A stretch of 64,000 nt of DNA from Daldinia sp. FL1419 (GCA_025201765.1 MU623351.1:372001-436000); one strand, 5' to 3'. Positions 11,404 to 23,310 are shown, counted from the stretch's first letter. A program made the numbers and translations. Notes: a model not told the origin generated them from the letters alone.

Positions 11404-13405
11404 CTAGTCCTGTCTTCTAAGTTCCTCCTCTCCCTCCTTTTTACGGAAAAGCAGAATGTCTTTCAACGTTCGACCCTGCTTCTTTTCCTCGTAAAGGGGC
11501 TTGTGTTCCTGGTGGATATCGTGGTCATCGTCGTAATCTACGTGGACGAATGCTCGCTCGACATCACCCAAACCTGGAAGGTTATTAGTATATTATATAT
11601 TCATTTCGCTTCGAATACGTACCCTCAAGCTTCCTCTGCAGAGATTGGCTCACATCGTGAGAGATTTTAAGCGGGACATCTTGATCCATAACGATATCAA
11701 CTTCGACATAATATTTCTGTCCAGCATGGTATGCCCGGCACTTGAGACTCTTATTAGTATTATCTCTACTGGGATTGTGGCGGCTTGGACTTACCGTGTC
11801 CACCTTTTGAACCAGGGGATCGTGGGTCATACTCATGTAGATGAGCTTAGACACGAACTCTCTTGGAGCCGACTTGCCAACGAGCAGCCATACTTGCTCG
11901 AAGGCGTTGGAAATCCAGGAGAAAAGAATTAGGAGTGCGATGCAGATAGCACCGATAGGATCTAGGTACCAGACGAATCGGTCACCTACCACCGACATAA
12001 CCAAGCCGAATATATTGACAACAATATCATTCCGATGGTCGATCTGCGCCTAATTAGTAAAACAAATATCTCGTCAATCATTAAGGGGTTACACATACGA
12101 AGAAGACATGGACGGATGGATATCTGCGATACGCGAGGCAGTACAACATTAAGCTGCCCTTTGCGAAGACTACATCCTTGTCAATCACCAGACATATACA
12201 TATGCATATGCATAGGATCTCTTACTGGCAATTCCCACGAATACAATGGGGATGATTTGAAGCTCATCGGATTCGGATGGCCCTCCGCCGAGAGTACGTG
12301 CAGACTCGACCTATAAGGCCAAGAATTAGAACCATCGATCCCGACATACTGAAACACCATGGGGGTGGTAAACTCACGAGAAGTTGAATCGCAACGGTAG
12401 TCATCAGCGCACAGAAGAGGATAATCCCGATAGTCTCAATCCTTGTACGGCCCTACGCGGCGATGAGTTTACAACCTTGATGGCCATATCGTCAATGGAT
12501 ACTCACTACTGGATATTTATAAATACTAGCTCTAGCTGCTAGACGAGAGGTTATTAGCATTACAAAAGACGAGACGAGGTCCATCTGCCTCTATGGTTAA
12601 CCGACAGCACTTCATTAGAAATTTTAAGAGGTTTACGAACAAAAGCATCAGCAGCAGTGGCGAAGAGCTATCAAGACGGTTAACTAAGTTCACATGAAAG
12701 GATTATTCGCACCAAGGGTCATTTACCGATAGCGACCCAGTCGAGACTGCAGCGTAAAGCTGGATTACGAAGAGGCAGAAGTTCACCGTAAAGGATGCAT
12801 TGACGGCAAATCTAATCTTCGGAGCCACTCGGGCGTCTTCCTCCACCTGCAGGCGTTCTTCATCGTCGGCACCCAGGAATTGATCAATAAGCTCATTTTG
12901 TCGAGTGTAAAACTGCTTGAGCTTTCTCTTGTTTCCATTAGGATGGTCGATTTTCATCTGGCGCTGGCTGACATTTTCACGTCGATGGCGGCCGAATCCC
13001 AACGGGTCAGCAGGGCTGGGAGGGCCAACATCGGCTGCAGAAGATACTGCCGCCCCGCCTACCTGTGTGGCTGACGACTCCTCGACTGATGTCGGATGCA
13101 AGCCGTCGTCCTTCTTGGAGTCGCTTGCCTCCTTGGGCACAGCAGCTGCAGGCATAGAGACTACGGGACCGGCGCTTGCTGGAGCAGTGTTGTCTTTACG
13201 TCGAAATGTCAGTTGGCGTGCTTGTCTCAAGTCTTTCACCGCATTCCCAATTAGGGATAAAAGGATTCAAAACGCTTGCGCGTCCGGATGTGGATGTTTC
13301 CATGGAGCCTCATAACAAGATCAGACGAGAATAACAGTAAGAAAACGACTGACCTGATGGCTGAGCGGTGTTTCCTGGATCCTGATTCGCCATCTTGGGA
13401 TTCAT
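11404..13405 (-). CDS. cation diffusion facilitator, Mn-type (DxxxD)
   Basis: Metal efflux or compartment transporter. Ten exons are read: 13405-13354, 13232-12727, 12667-12641, 12584-12507, 12452-12378, 12310-12226, 12169-12099, 12043-11795, 11740-11623 and 11573-11404; about 476 residues with all phases matching. The N-terminal 130 residues are hydrophilic. The six-helix domain starts at FAVNASFTVNFCLFVIQL. The metal motifs are DAFMD in helix 2 and DHRND in helix 5, both DxxxD rather than the HxxxD of zinc carriers, so manganese is the likely substrate (family knowledge). The C-terminal cytosolic domain has the usual YYVEVDIVMDQDVPL and FVHVDYDDDHD. Exon 3 is only 27 nt and the helix-2 metal site spans an intron. 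Start at 13405; a second in-frame ATG at 13393 is possible. The acceptor of exon 2 (GAAAG) is weak. Confidence 0.9.
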
Positions 13406-15248
13406 GCTCTGGAGTGCCTTTTGGGGTGCAATACAGAAAGTGTTTCCAAATAACAGTGGGAGAAGGTGATCGCTGCAAGAGACGGCTCATAATTATATCT
13501 CAACCTGGCTCGGAATACATATGTGAGGGAACCAACCGTTGTCATATGTTGCATTGCAGCCCATCATGCTCCACTGACGCCTTGACAGAATACAACGCAT
13601 TTCCCAGTCATTTCGTCTGCCAAGAAAGCTTTGCTGGTTATTCCTCAGCAGATCCCCGCGCAGAAAGCGAAAGAAGAAAGCTAAACAGGGGTTCTATACG
13701 CCGGCCCCCGGGTTGTCAACTACTCCGCTTAGACCGCAATCTTTCTCCGTTCTCAAACAGCAGAGCTCTTGGCAAGGGATTGTTAGCATCGGCAGAAGAG
13801 CCGATCATTATCCAATGCGGAATGCCCCATTGGCCCAATTTTGTTTCGATTCAAACGGACTTGGCCTTTGCCGTGATTATCACGTCCTATCTGTCACAGC
13901 TTAACTGGCTAAAGCTCCTCTTCCACCAAACATCGCAGCCGGATGCCAGCCACTCTACCCCGGACTCTTGTCCGCCAAGCCGAAGGCTGTTTTGGGGCAG
14001 CGTCCTACCTTCTGACTTGACATACTACATATGTAGGTAGTTAATAACTGCACAAGCCGCATAAAAGTAAACCCACAATAGTTGATACAGCCAAGAGCCT
14101 TAATTGTTTCCCCCATACATCTACGACTCCAAGAGTCTTATTCCTAACAAGGCAATTCTGACTATCATACAAAGCCCCCGACTCGTTGAAGTCATAACAG
14201 CCGCAGCCACCAGCGCCTCTTCCGCATACTGTGGAGTTGACCAGAAATACCGGCTCCTCCCATGCGGCTACAAAGCTTACTATGAGCATATCTGAATAAA
14301 TCTCCTAGGACAAGTAGCGGACCTTGTTTCAACCCTATAATCATGGTTTACGCTATTTCCGGCATCACCTTGGCCTTAATCGTAGAGCTAAATTAGTCTT
14401 ATTTCGTAGGCTCAGATGAGGCTAACAACGATGGAGCGATGCGGCAGTTATTAGAGCGTACCAGTAATTTATCAAGTGATGAGATGGAGCTTCTCTGGTA
14501 TATGAGTGGAGTCTCCGGGGTGAGGCTCATGCCAAGCTCACACAAGCACAGGCATGATCTTCAACATCTAAAAGCCCGGTACGGTAGAGATTGCACTATT
14601 ATTGGGCTTCTGCACGATGCAAAAAATTGCAGTGAAACATCCCTGGCGGCATTGACCAGGTCGATCTCTAATCCAATACAGATTATGAACTCGATTAAGA
14701 CAAGGTTTTGCTGCTGGTTACCGGCGAGGAAGGGATTCAAGGAGTTAACTGCTGTCATACAATTGTACGAGCAGAAGAAAAACGACAAGAATAGTCGAGA
14801 ATATCTATTCTGGATCCATGACAGTGCAGATACGTGCAATTTCGACAATGAGTAACCATGGGTCTTCGTCTCATAGCTAGCCGAGATCGCCAGGCACAGT
14901 TCTTATCATAGCAATGCATATTAAAGCAATGGCCCAGCCGGATCTTCCAAGACTTTTGATCGATATTCTTATTCTTCTGTGCCGTGTCCTGGTCGAGTGT
15001 TAGGGGTCTGCGTTCTCTTTCACATTATCTTTTTATTTTATTTTACATTCTCTTCTCTTGGCGTGAGGATCGAAGCCTCTCGTCTGTTGTTTCTATTCTA
15101 CACTCAGGAGTCGCCGGACGGCTTCATTCACCCCTTTTTTTGTACTTTTTCTCTATTTGAATAGGAGTCGTCAGATTTCCGAATTCAGCCTTTCGCTTTT
15201 TTTTTTCTCTCTATTCTTTTTTTCGGTTAACAAATCAAATCGGTCATC
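13406..15248. other. divergent intergenic region between CDF and ZIP genes
   Basis: Shared upstream region of the CDF gene (-) and ZIP gene (+). An open frame at 14439-14855 (138 codons) and one at 13276-14040 have no recognisable domain and are probably chance. The right end is strongly pyrimidine-rich. Confidence 0.5.
15020..15236 (+). promoter_or_regulatory. pyrimidine-rich leader upstream of ZIP gene
   Basis: Long T/C tracts, including T runs at 15199-15208 and 15222-15228, end about a dozen bases before the ZIP ATG. Such tracts are common just upstream of transcription starts or in leaders of filamentous-fungal genes. Confidence 0.35.
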
Positions 15249-16727
15249 ATGTCGGACGGTACTGGAAATGCGAAGCCCGTTTGTGGCGGTGGGAAGGAGG
15301 CCGGAGAGTACGATGTTGCTCTCCACACAGTCGGACTTTGTAAGAATCTCCTAAACAAGATATCGAGTTTTCGCTAACTAATGGTTTTCCAGTCCTTGTC
15401 CTGGCTGCATCAATCTTGGGTGCTGGTTTTCCCGTAGCTGCGAAGAAGATCAGCTGGCTGAAGGTGCCGGAGAAGGTGTTCTTTGCTTGCAAGCACTTCG
15501 GAACGGGTGTCCTGATAGCAACTGCTTTCGTTCATGTGTGTAATATCAAAGTCTCTCTTCATGTTTCTATCTAACAAGTATCTTAGCTTCTCCCTACAGC
15601 CTGGTTCAGTCTTTCCGACCCTTGTCTTCCGGATCTCTTCACTGAGCAGTACCCCCCTCTTCCTGGTGTAATCATGATGGGTTCTCTCTTCATCCTATTC
15701 ATCATCGAGATGTGGATGAACAACAAGATGGGCGGCCACTCTCACGGTGGTGCCACAGGTTTCGAGCAGCACGCACCCGCCCCAGTTGTCGTTCCCCAGC
15801 CCCAGCCTCAGCCTCAGCACCGTCAACAGCCTTCCGACGCGACCATGGTTGGCTTCGAGGCCGATGACAATGAGTTCGAGAAGAGGATGGCCAAGGAGAT
15901 GTACGACTACTCGCAAAACCCGTACTCCGACACCGGTCTCGATCTTCCCCGATCCGAAATGCCTCCGTGGTTCGTCGTCTTCTACGAGCAATACGTCCGC
16001 CAGCGTCTCGAACTCGTCAACATGATCAAGGCAAACGGCGGTAACGTAACCCCGCGACCGGAGTCCAAGCAGGAAGTAGTGGTCAGCGAAAAGAGCATGT
16101 GGGACGAGGAAGGTCAACCGGTTGACCCCCTTGTTTACAAGAGGATGTCCATGAACATCACCCTGCTCGAGGGTGGTATCCTTTTCCACTCTGTCTTCGT
16201 CGGAATGACTGTTTCTATCACCATCGAAGGTTTCGTCGTTTTGTTGATTGCTATCCTTTTCCACCAAATGTTCGAGGGTCTTGGTCTTGGTTCCCGTATC
16301 GCCGCTGTCCCGTACCCCAAGGGCAGCATTCGACCCTGGCTATTAGTATTCGCTTTCGGAACAACTGCGCCCATCGGACAGGCTATCGGTTTGGCCGCGC
16401 GTAACACCTACGACCCCAACAGCGCCTTTGGTCTCATCATTGTCGGTATCTTCAACTCGATGTATGTGAATTCCTCATTCTGATTTATTAAGATTGCCGC
16501 TGACATTTAATAGCTCATCTGGTCTTTTGATCTACGCCGCTCTGGTTGATCTGCTAGCTGAGGACTTCCTTTCTGAGGAATCCAGCAAGGTTTTGACGAT
16601 GAAGGACAAGAAGATTGCTTTCCTCTTTGTCATCCTAGGAGGTAAATTACCCTCCTATTGTGTTCCGATTGGTCTAGGCTAACATTCAATAGCTATTGGC
16701 ATGTCTATTGTCGGTGCCTTCGCTTAA
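15249..16727 (+). CDS. ZIP-family zinc transporter (plasma-membrane ZRT type)
   Basis: Imports zinc or related divalent metal. Five exons: 15249-15339, 15393-15535, 15587-16461, 16514-16641, 16693-16727; about 423 residues. Helices 1-3 come first (FLVLAASILGAG, then HFGTGVLIATAFVHLL with the conserved His). A long cytosolic loop (about residues 100-250) follows, with a short GGHSHGG metal-binding stretch and a Pro/Gln repeat. Helix 4 carries HSVFVGMTVSI and helix 5 HQMFEGLGLGSRIA, the metal-pore signature. The C-terminus ends in a short hydrophobic tail, SIVGAFA, as is usual for the family. All four introns are 50-53 bp with clear branch sites. It is divergent from the CDF transporter, suggesting shared metal-responsive control (inference). 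Confidence 0.95.
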
Positions 16728-18690
16728 AGCAACAAAATACGAACCACGAGTAGACCCGGGGAACGAAGAGATGAAACCCATGATACCATAGTAGTTTAAT
16801 AATACTACCCCAAGCTGCGCTACTAAAACGGAATGGCAAAAGAGTAAAGCCACCAAGTGGGTAGGAAAGTAATAATGAGGTGGCGGCTATGGCTGGAGAC
16901 TAGGGCGTCGGAAGTTGTTGTATGAAGGGCTTGCCAGATTAACGCAAGTTATTCCCGTACATGGAAGAGTAATTTTACAACAGTCCTTACCGCGTGCACC
17001 AGTATTAGCATCATCATCTACGCAGCAATTGGCCGGTGTGAGCATAGGATCGCAGGAGCACGAGCACAGGCGAGTTAACAAGCGATGCTCCCTCCTAGCG
17101 TAGGCAGAGAAGACCGATATCATCACGACGTCGAGTCAAAGAAAAAGGGGGAAATGCTGCCGGGAAAAACTCTGAGCACGCGAAATACCGAACCTCTGCC
17201 GAACGAAATCCGGGGACGACCGACGGCGACGACAAGAGAGAAGAAAGAGCCCGGTCCGAGGATCACCAAAATTTCATGACGAAAGTGCGCGGAAACAAAA
17301 ATTTTAACGATTCTCCTTGGAGCGAAAATTCTATGTATTACTAGAGCGAGAAATCTCGGAGGCTACATACTCTGTAATTATAGTGCGCGCATCTTACATA
17401 GCCATGATAGCATATGAAGAAGAATAAAAAATCAAGTCAAATCCAATCTCTGCTCTTCTCTTTTACTCGAATTTTCCCTTTTTCTTTTCTCTCAACTTTC
17501 TCTCAGCCTAACAACGGGCGACTAACCTAAGGAAAAAGAAAGCAAATACTGCTTGGAGATTCTATCTCCGAAATCTGGCATTCCTACGACGGCAGCATGC
17601 ACGTAGTCAGCCCGGATGCGGATCCGCTGGGCCCTGCATAGATACCCCGGACTTTTCTGAAACGGCGAGGTCGCGGGAGCCGCGCATCGTGATACAATGC
17701 CCAGAGTCTGGGTCGAGGAGGACGGGGTGGGATTGAACGAAGGCACGTGTCGTATTGCCTAGGTAGTCTGGATGATGCTATGTCCATGCCGTGTCTACTT
17801 CGTACCTACCCAGGAATGTATGCGCGTAGTGATGTGTTTCACGGTTCCGCCGGTCGATAATGTAAGGGTGGAAACTGGTCTTGAGGTACATTCAGAAAGT
17901 GCCAAGAGAGGTGCGAGGAAAGCCGTCGCGAGGTGGTGCCTATCTGTAGAACGGGTTCTATATCTGTAAAGCCTTGTTGCTGGGACTAGACGATACTAGC
18001 ACGAGGTTCTTTGCACGATCTACGTAGGGACTTGGAGGTTGAATGCGGTGGATAAAAGAGGCTTGGTTGGATGATGTCTTAGGAGAGATTCACGTCCGCA
18101 GATGCGACGGACGGGTGTTTGGAGGCTTCATGCGGAAGAAGTAGGTATTATATAAGTCCTACCAAGCTGCGACTCTCTCTCCTATTCTTTTCTTACGCTA
18201 TCTTCCTTTGGGTATCTAGGTATGCGACGTTTTATATGTACCGAACTTGCAGGTAATAGAGATAGGATAACTACCTAGGTAGGTATACGGATTGTCCTAA
18301 ACTAAAAGACGTTGTCCTCGACTGCGTTCGGCTTCCTGGAAAAGATAGCTGGAGGTAGACGTGACAATCTTGGTGGTGTAAGTCCTTCGATGTCACCGTC
18401 GTACAAGAACAGCTACTTCCGGTATGTTCGCATAATATTACCTGCATTGCACCTGGGCAGCCAATGGAAACTGCCTAAGTACATACATATAATCACAGTC
18501 CTGGTCCCGAATTACATGGAAGCGTAAAGGAGGTAGCACACGTGAGGTAGGCTTAGATTTGTTTACCTGTCTATCAAGGGAGGTTTGATATTTGCCGGTC
18601 ACCTTAAGATACACCCCTAGGTAGATGCCTAGCTATCAAACATCATCCACCCAAATACTCTCACTCGGTGTTCTTATCTTGTTCCAGATC
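16728..18690. other. intergenic, no gene seen
   Basis: No supported gene. Contains a CCTAGGTAG copy at 17758-17766 and CTACCTAGGTAGGTA at 18271-18285. The right end is the promoter of the reductase gene. Confidence 0.5.
18271..18285. repeat. CCTAGGTAGGTA motif copy
   Basis: CTACCTAGGTAGGTA, a near-palindrome of the type scattered between genes in this window. Confidence 0.6.
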
Positions 18691-19536
18691 ATGGCCCTCA
18701 CCAAGCGTAAGGTTCTTATCACGGGCTGCTCCGACGACAGCATGGGTTCTTCTCTCGCCCTTGCCTTCCACAAGGCTGGATATCATGTCTACGCCACAGC
18801 CCGAGACCCGAACAAGATGACGCAACTCGAGGCTCAGGGCATCGAAACAATCACGCTGGATACGCTATCCGAGGATTCGATCGCAGAATGCGTCAAAAGG
18901 GTTCCGTCGCTCGACATTCTGGTCAACAACGCCGGAAGGACGTTTCTCATGCCCGTGGTTGATGTCAACATCGCCGAAGCGAAGAAGGTGTACGACCTGA
19001 ACGTGTGGTCCCATATCGCCGTGACGCAAGCGTTCGCGCCGCGCCTCCTAGAGTCCAAGGGGACTATCGTGAACCATACCTCTGTGGCAGCCGCCCTCGC
19101 ACTGCCGTTCCAGGGTGTCTACAACTCGTCCAAAGCCGCCTTCTCGATGCTGTCCGACACGATGCGCTTGGAGCTCGAGCCCTTCGGCGTCAAGGTCGTC
19201 GAGCTCCGCACGGGCGTCGTCAAGACGAACCTGATCAAGACCATGCAGACCTCGACCACCACCACGATTCCCGAAGACTCCATATACAAGCCAGCGAGGG
19301 AGAGGGTGGAGAAGTCGCTCCGCCAGGAGCAGTTCGAAAATGCAGGGATGCCGAGAGAGCAGTGGGCGGAAGCAATCGTCCAGGACCTGTCCAGAAAGTG
19401 CCCCTCGCCGGTTATCTGGCGAGGAGAGACCGTCTTTCTGTCCTGGCTCTGCTCGCTGCTGCCGTACGGGTGGTCTGACGGGCTGGCTAAGAAGATCACA
19501 GGTCTCAGCGACGTGGCGCAAATCTTGCGAAAGTAG
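18691..19536 (+). CDS. short-chain dehydrogenase/reductase, AYR1-like
   Basis: NADPH-dependent reductase of the classical SDR fold, closest by motif to 1-acyl-dihydroxyacetone-phosphate reductase (Ayr1), an ER and lipid-droplet enzyme. Single exon, 281 residues. The nucleotide site is TGCSDDSMGSSLA (a TGxxxxxxG variant), followed by LDILVNNAG near 80. The catalytic Ser lies in NHTSVAAALA, and the Tyr/Lys in YNSSKAAFS. The C-terminal quarter is hydrophobic (FLSWLCSLLPYGW), fitting membrane association. The start at 18691 was chosen for its strong context (ATCATGGCC). An in-frame ATG at 18625 would add 22 residues with a hydrophobic run that could be a membrane anchor. The gene is visibly more GC-rich than its flanks. 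The exact substrate is not shown by sequence. Confidence 0.88.
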   Translation: MALTKRKVLITGCSDDSMGSSLALAFHKAGYHVYATARDPNKMTQLEAQGIETITLDTLSEDSIAECVKRVPSLDILVNNAGRTFLMPVVDVNIAEAKKVYDLNVWSHIAVTQAFAPRLLESKGTIVNHTSVAAALALPFQGVYNSSKAAFSMLSDTMRLELEPFGVKVVELRTGVVKTNLIKTMQTSTTTTIPEDSIYKPARERVEKSLRQEQFENAGMPREQWAEAIVQDLSRKCPSPVIWRGETVFLSWLCSLLPYGWSDGLAKKITGLSDVAQILRK

Positions 19537-20164
19537 AGTCTAGGTTACTTCAGTCGATGGGCTAAGGTGCTCCGCAGTCTAGCGACCAAACACCTACCTC
19601 CGGTTGAATTCGTGTCAGCTTAGCGTAATCTTGTGCCGGTGCAGTAAGTATTATGATATTATCCGACCAACAAATGATGATTTCTATTCGCGTAGTGCTA
19701 TCATTGTAAACTTACAACAGGAACCCCCTTTTCCCCTTGCATCATGTTCCCCTAAATCTCCTCCCTTAGATCTGCTCCCCTTCTCCTCATTCCTCAACGG
19801 TAATGTCTTCAGATAGGTGCTATAGCAGGAGAGATTCCTCCAGTTCAAACGGATTCAAACGACTTAAAAGCTAGGACGCTGTATAAGAGTATGTAATTCC
19901 ATTGGCTACCCCCGAGGCGGTTGTCTGCAACTAATACAGGGATCTGATGCAAGCCACTTAGTATTATCGCTTTGTAGTATTATCACTTTGTACGCTTGCC
20001 TAAACTTTGGCTATATTTTGATATTCTAGACATTAATCTCATTCTGGAATAAACTACTGCTTCTAGCCATGAGGTGAGCGACGGCAATACCTACTTGTAG
20101 GTATAACGAAGGAGTTCTTTGCTCTTCTCTCTATACTCTACCCTGCCCACTAGTTGATAGGTTG
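19537..20164. other. convergent intergenic spacer, no gene seen
   Basis: 3' flanks of the reductase (+) and of the GRF protein gene (-). No coding or structural signal recognised. Confidence 0.5.
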
Positions 20165-20708
20165 CTAAATTATCTTCAGCGTTGCTAGCTCAGCTATGAG
20201 ATCCGGATCGTTGATTACAATGAACTCTCCATCATCGTTCGTGCCTAAGTTGTAATAATTGCACCGCCCATCTTTGCAAGTGTAGAATACCTGTCCAAAC
20301 AATGCGATTTTATGCGCTTCCTCCCAACGTCCTGCCAAGCACCGCTTGCTTGGGACCTGGCAGCTACATTTCTCGTTTTCAGAATCGTTTCCGCGATCAT
20401 CGGCGAACAGGAAGAACCGATAGACTCCCGGACATTTGGGCCCTACGTATCTTGAAAGCTGAGAGTCGGGACACATGTAGTACGGGCGTCCGACATTACC
20501 GTTGGGATTGTCGGCTTCCGCTATATTCAAAATGGCGGGCTTTCGACAGAAGGGACATGGCGGCGCGGGTTCTGGAGGACTAACGGTTCCCTGTATCTGG
20601 TCAGGACGGGATAACTTAATTGTAATTTATACTTACACGTTCACCTACCCCCGAGAACAATTTGCACGCTTCATCCACAGTGTTTATATAGAGATACTTG
20701 ATACCCAT
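20165..20708 (-). CDS. small GRF-type zinc-finger protein
   Basis: Two exons, 20708-20637 and 20590-20165, over a 46 bp intron (GTAAGT..CAG, branch CTGAC); 165 residues. The first finger begins CPFCRKPAI, then NVGRPYYMCP and KCPGVYRFFLFADD, matching the CxxC..GRxxYxC..C..F pattern of GRF zinc fingers, which bind single-stranded nucleic acid in topoisomerase III and APE2 (family knowledge). A second, looser module follows: CSCQVPSKRC, then GQVFYTCKDGRCNYY. No catalytic domain is attached, so this is a stand-alone finger protein. Either the product acts as a nucleic-acid-binding adaptor or more exons lie upstream. The start at 20708 is the first ATG of a short first exon; its family is otherwise unknown to me. 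Confidence 0.7.
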
Positions 20709-22039
20709 ACTGAATGATATTTTCGATGTGGGCTTATCTGAGTAGCTTGTAAAGAATAATATGAATTTCTCTTGGTTGAATAGGTGCCAAGCTAGGGGTA
20801 GCTATGGCATATTTAAGTATTGAGAGGGCAACACAAGAATTCGACATATGAATCCTTTTTGCCAGGTATCTGCCTACGTACAATACCTATCGCCACTCTA
20901 TTCACTCATCAGTCATCAGTCATCAGTAATGTCTTATCCCCCTTTTCAAAGTCGTGAATCGCATATATACCTAGGTATATATAAAACTTTTAAACGTAAG
21001 GATAAGTAACTATGCCATATTATAGCTCCATCTTACGGAACATCACACATTCAAATGCTGAGACAAAATATAAGGGGTAAAAATAGTATACCAATAATAG
21101 TAGTTATGTCGTGGACACGTAGCTCTTTCAAGTGACTTACGTCCCCAAACAAGCGGCAAGACATTTGCTTACGCCTACTAAAAGAAGGGAATAGGATAAA
21201 ACGTTCCTGGCCCGTTACAACCTGATAGTAAACTACAAATCATATCAATTAGATATGAGTTGCCAAGTGTCAGTTTCTAAATGTTTATATCCTAGGCCCC
21301 TTTTCTTTATCCTCTAAAAGACCGCAACTTCTAAAAGGAGCAACGAAAGCTTGTTTCATATAATACCTATAGCCCAACTACTTTTCATTCATTGTAATCA
21401 TATGCCAACACTCGGCTGACATTTACCGTGGTAGACTACAACTGCTATTCCACCAAGTCCTATCCACGTAGTGATATGAAAAAATATATCGGCCTATTGC
21501 CTCGTAATATCTGGTGTTCAAGCTATCAAAAGATAATCTGATTTCCTTCTTCTCCCCTGAATAGGGGGCTCAATGCCATTGCTTTGCTAAATAGGTAAGT
21601 AGGTACTCAAGGGAGGACTATTAATAAAAATATCGTAACCCGTTACTCATAAGATAAATATCAAATATCTCCTAAAAGTAAAAGAAAAAACCCCGGATAT
21701 GTCCAACGTCAGCTCCCATTCGCATGTTCTTCAGTTTCAACGTCTCGCCAGTCCCTTAGACTACCTAGAGTAAGCGCTTACATCTGCGTTGCTACCAAAA
21801 CGGAATTTAACAAGGCCTTCTAGAGTGTCTATAAGCATATTAATCGATATTTCCGAACGACGGTATGTATCTCCCGATGGTAACAGTGGGATAAATTCGA
21901 TACTCAAATTCTCTGTCGAAAGGCCTTGAAAGATGCAGCCCGAGTACAGCGTCCAGTGGAATCATGCCTACCTACCTACCTAAATACCAAAGGTAATATC
22001 ATTGGCCACCTCTACATATCCAGGTAACCAGCAGTCTGA

Positions 22040-22055
22040 TACCTAGGTAGGTACC
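22040..22055. repeat. CCTAGGTAGGTA motif copy
   Basis: TACCTAGGTAGGTACC, flanked at 21967-21982 by a run of CCTA units. Confidence 0.6.
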
Positions 22056-22751
22056 AATGAAACAGGTTGATTATATTATTAAATTTAGTTGGTTTACTCT
22101 CCCAAAAGGGGTTGACGAGCTCCCAGCCTGCGAAGAAACCTAGCCTACTTACCTGGTACCTTGAGTAGTTTCAGGAGACTACCTAGATAATAAACATCCA
22201 TCTTCAGTTTTAAGTCACAGCATTGGTCAATGTTATTCTACTAGGTTAGATCTTAATTATTGTTAATTCACTTCTAGTGCATAGAAGAATATCTTAGGAA
22301 CCTTAGGATATCGGTACCTAGTCTACAAAATCGAGAACACGACCACATCAAAACCCACAGCAAGACAAGGCCATTTAACGAAATTCATTAGCTACCAGAC
22401 GTGAGCTCTACAGAATCTATCGATAAGAAGCCGCCAGCCCTTTTTTTACGTTCCTAGAATTCGCCGTAACACCACCGCGCCCCTTTTGCAAATCCATACA
22501 CGTACAATAACCGTACTGAGAAACAGGTTCCATCTGCTTATCTAGTCCAGCGCATAGTGGAACGTAGAAACCGAGTCGTCAAGGTGACTTGTGCTGTTTT
22601 TTCCGGGAAGACTCCAGCAGTGTGATTTCCCGCCTTGCATGTCGATGCGACTTTTGTCAAAAGGCCGATTATGGAACCCTAGATACTCCCATAATACCCT
22701 TAATAAGTACATTGCTTAAGTAGAAAGCAGAGGTGGAAAAGATAACCCCCT

Positions 22752-23310
22752 TCACCAGAGGATATCTACCATTAGAAAGAAAATGCCTACCCCGATACGG
22801 TATTGTTGGCTGGGAGGTACATAATACAAATCTTGGTATTTGTTTATGATCAGGGACAGGATAATAAATATCCGCCCGAGGAATGCCGAGAAAAGGAGAA
22901 TGCAACTTATGTACCGGAATAAATATTCCGTAAAGATGCTAAATTCGGTTCGTGAGGATCGAAATTGCCTCAATAAAATATCGGAATATATTGCGATTAG
23001 AAATTTGAGAGAGACAGGTAAATGCACTCTCAAGACCGTATTGGTTTTGCCATAGGCCTTAGAAATCGACTGCTCATGGCTTCCTTGCGCGGAAGACCAG
23101 TTGAATTCGCCCATGTGAAGTTGTAGATAAACACAACTATCATAGTTGAGAAATAGAAAGCCGGACTCCGTATGAGCGCTACCGGGAATTTTCCGAAATC
23201 AGCAAAGAAACGATAGTCCCAAGTCGAAGCGCCGATGCCGAACGGGAATGATGATGCCAACCAGAATATCATGATCGTTTTGAAAGATTCGGGACGGACG
23301 CCGTGTCGTC
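22752..23310 (-). pseudogene. possible relic of a membrane protein gene
   Basis: On the minus strand, about 23310-23090 reads as FRHGVRPESFKTIMIFWLAS, then a Trp/Phe-rich stretch ending VVFIYNFTWANS. It has two plausible membrane segments and a composition unlike chance. The frame then stops, and a second hydrophobic stretch (YLFRYISCILLFSAFLG) lies in another frame at about 22950-22870. I could not join them with convincing splice sites and do not recognise the family. The AT-rich setting suits a decayed gene. Confidence 0.22.

Noticed and set aside
13276..14040. 254-codon open frame on the plus strand
   Set aside because: It overlaps the first exon and promoter of the CDF gene on the opposite strand, and shows no domain, signal or compositional sign of coding.
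14041..14289. 82-codon minus-strand frame with a C-terminal hydrophobic run and several cysteines
   Set aside because: Short, no clear signal peptide and no partner exon found.
14439..14855. 138-codon open frame on the plus strand between the CDF and ZIP genes
   Set aside because: It begins with an ATG but has no recognisable domain, repeats or neighbouring exons; it could be chance or a lineage-specific gene, so it is not called.
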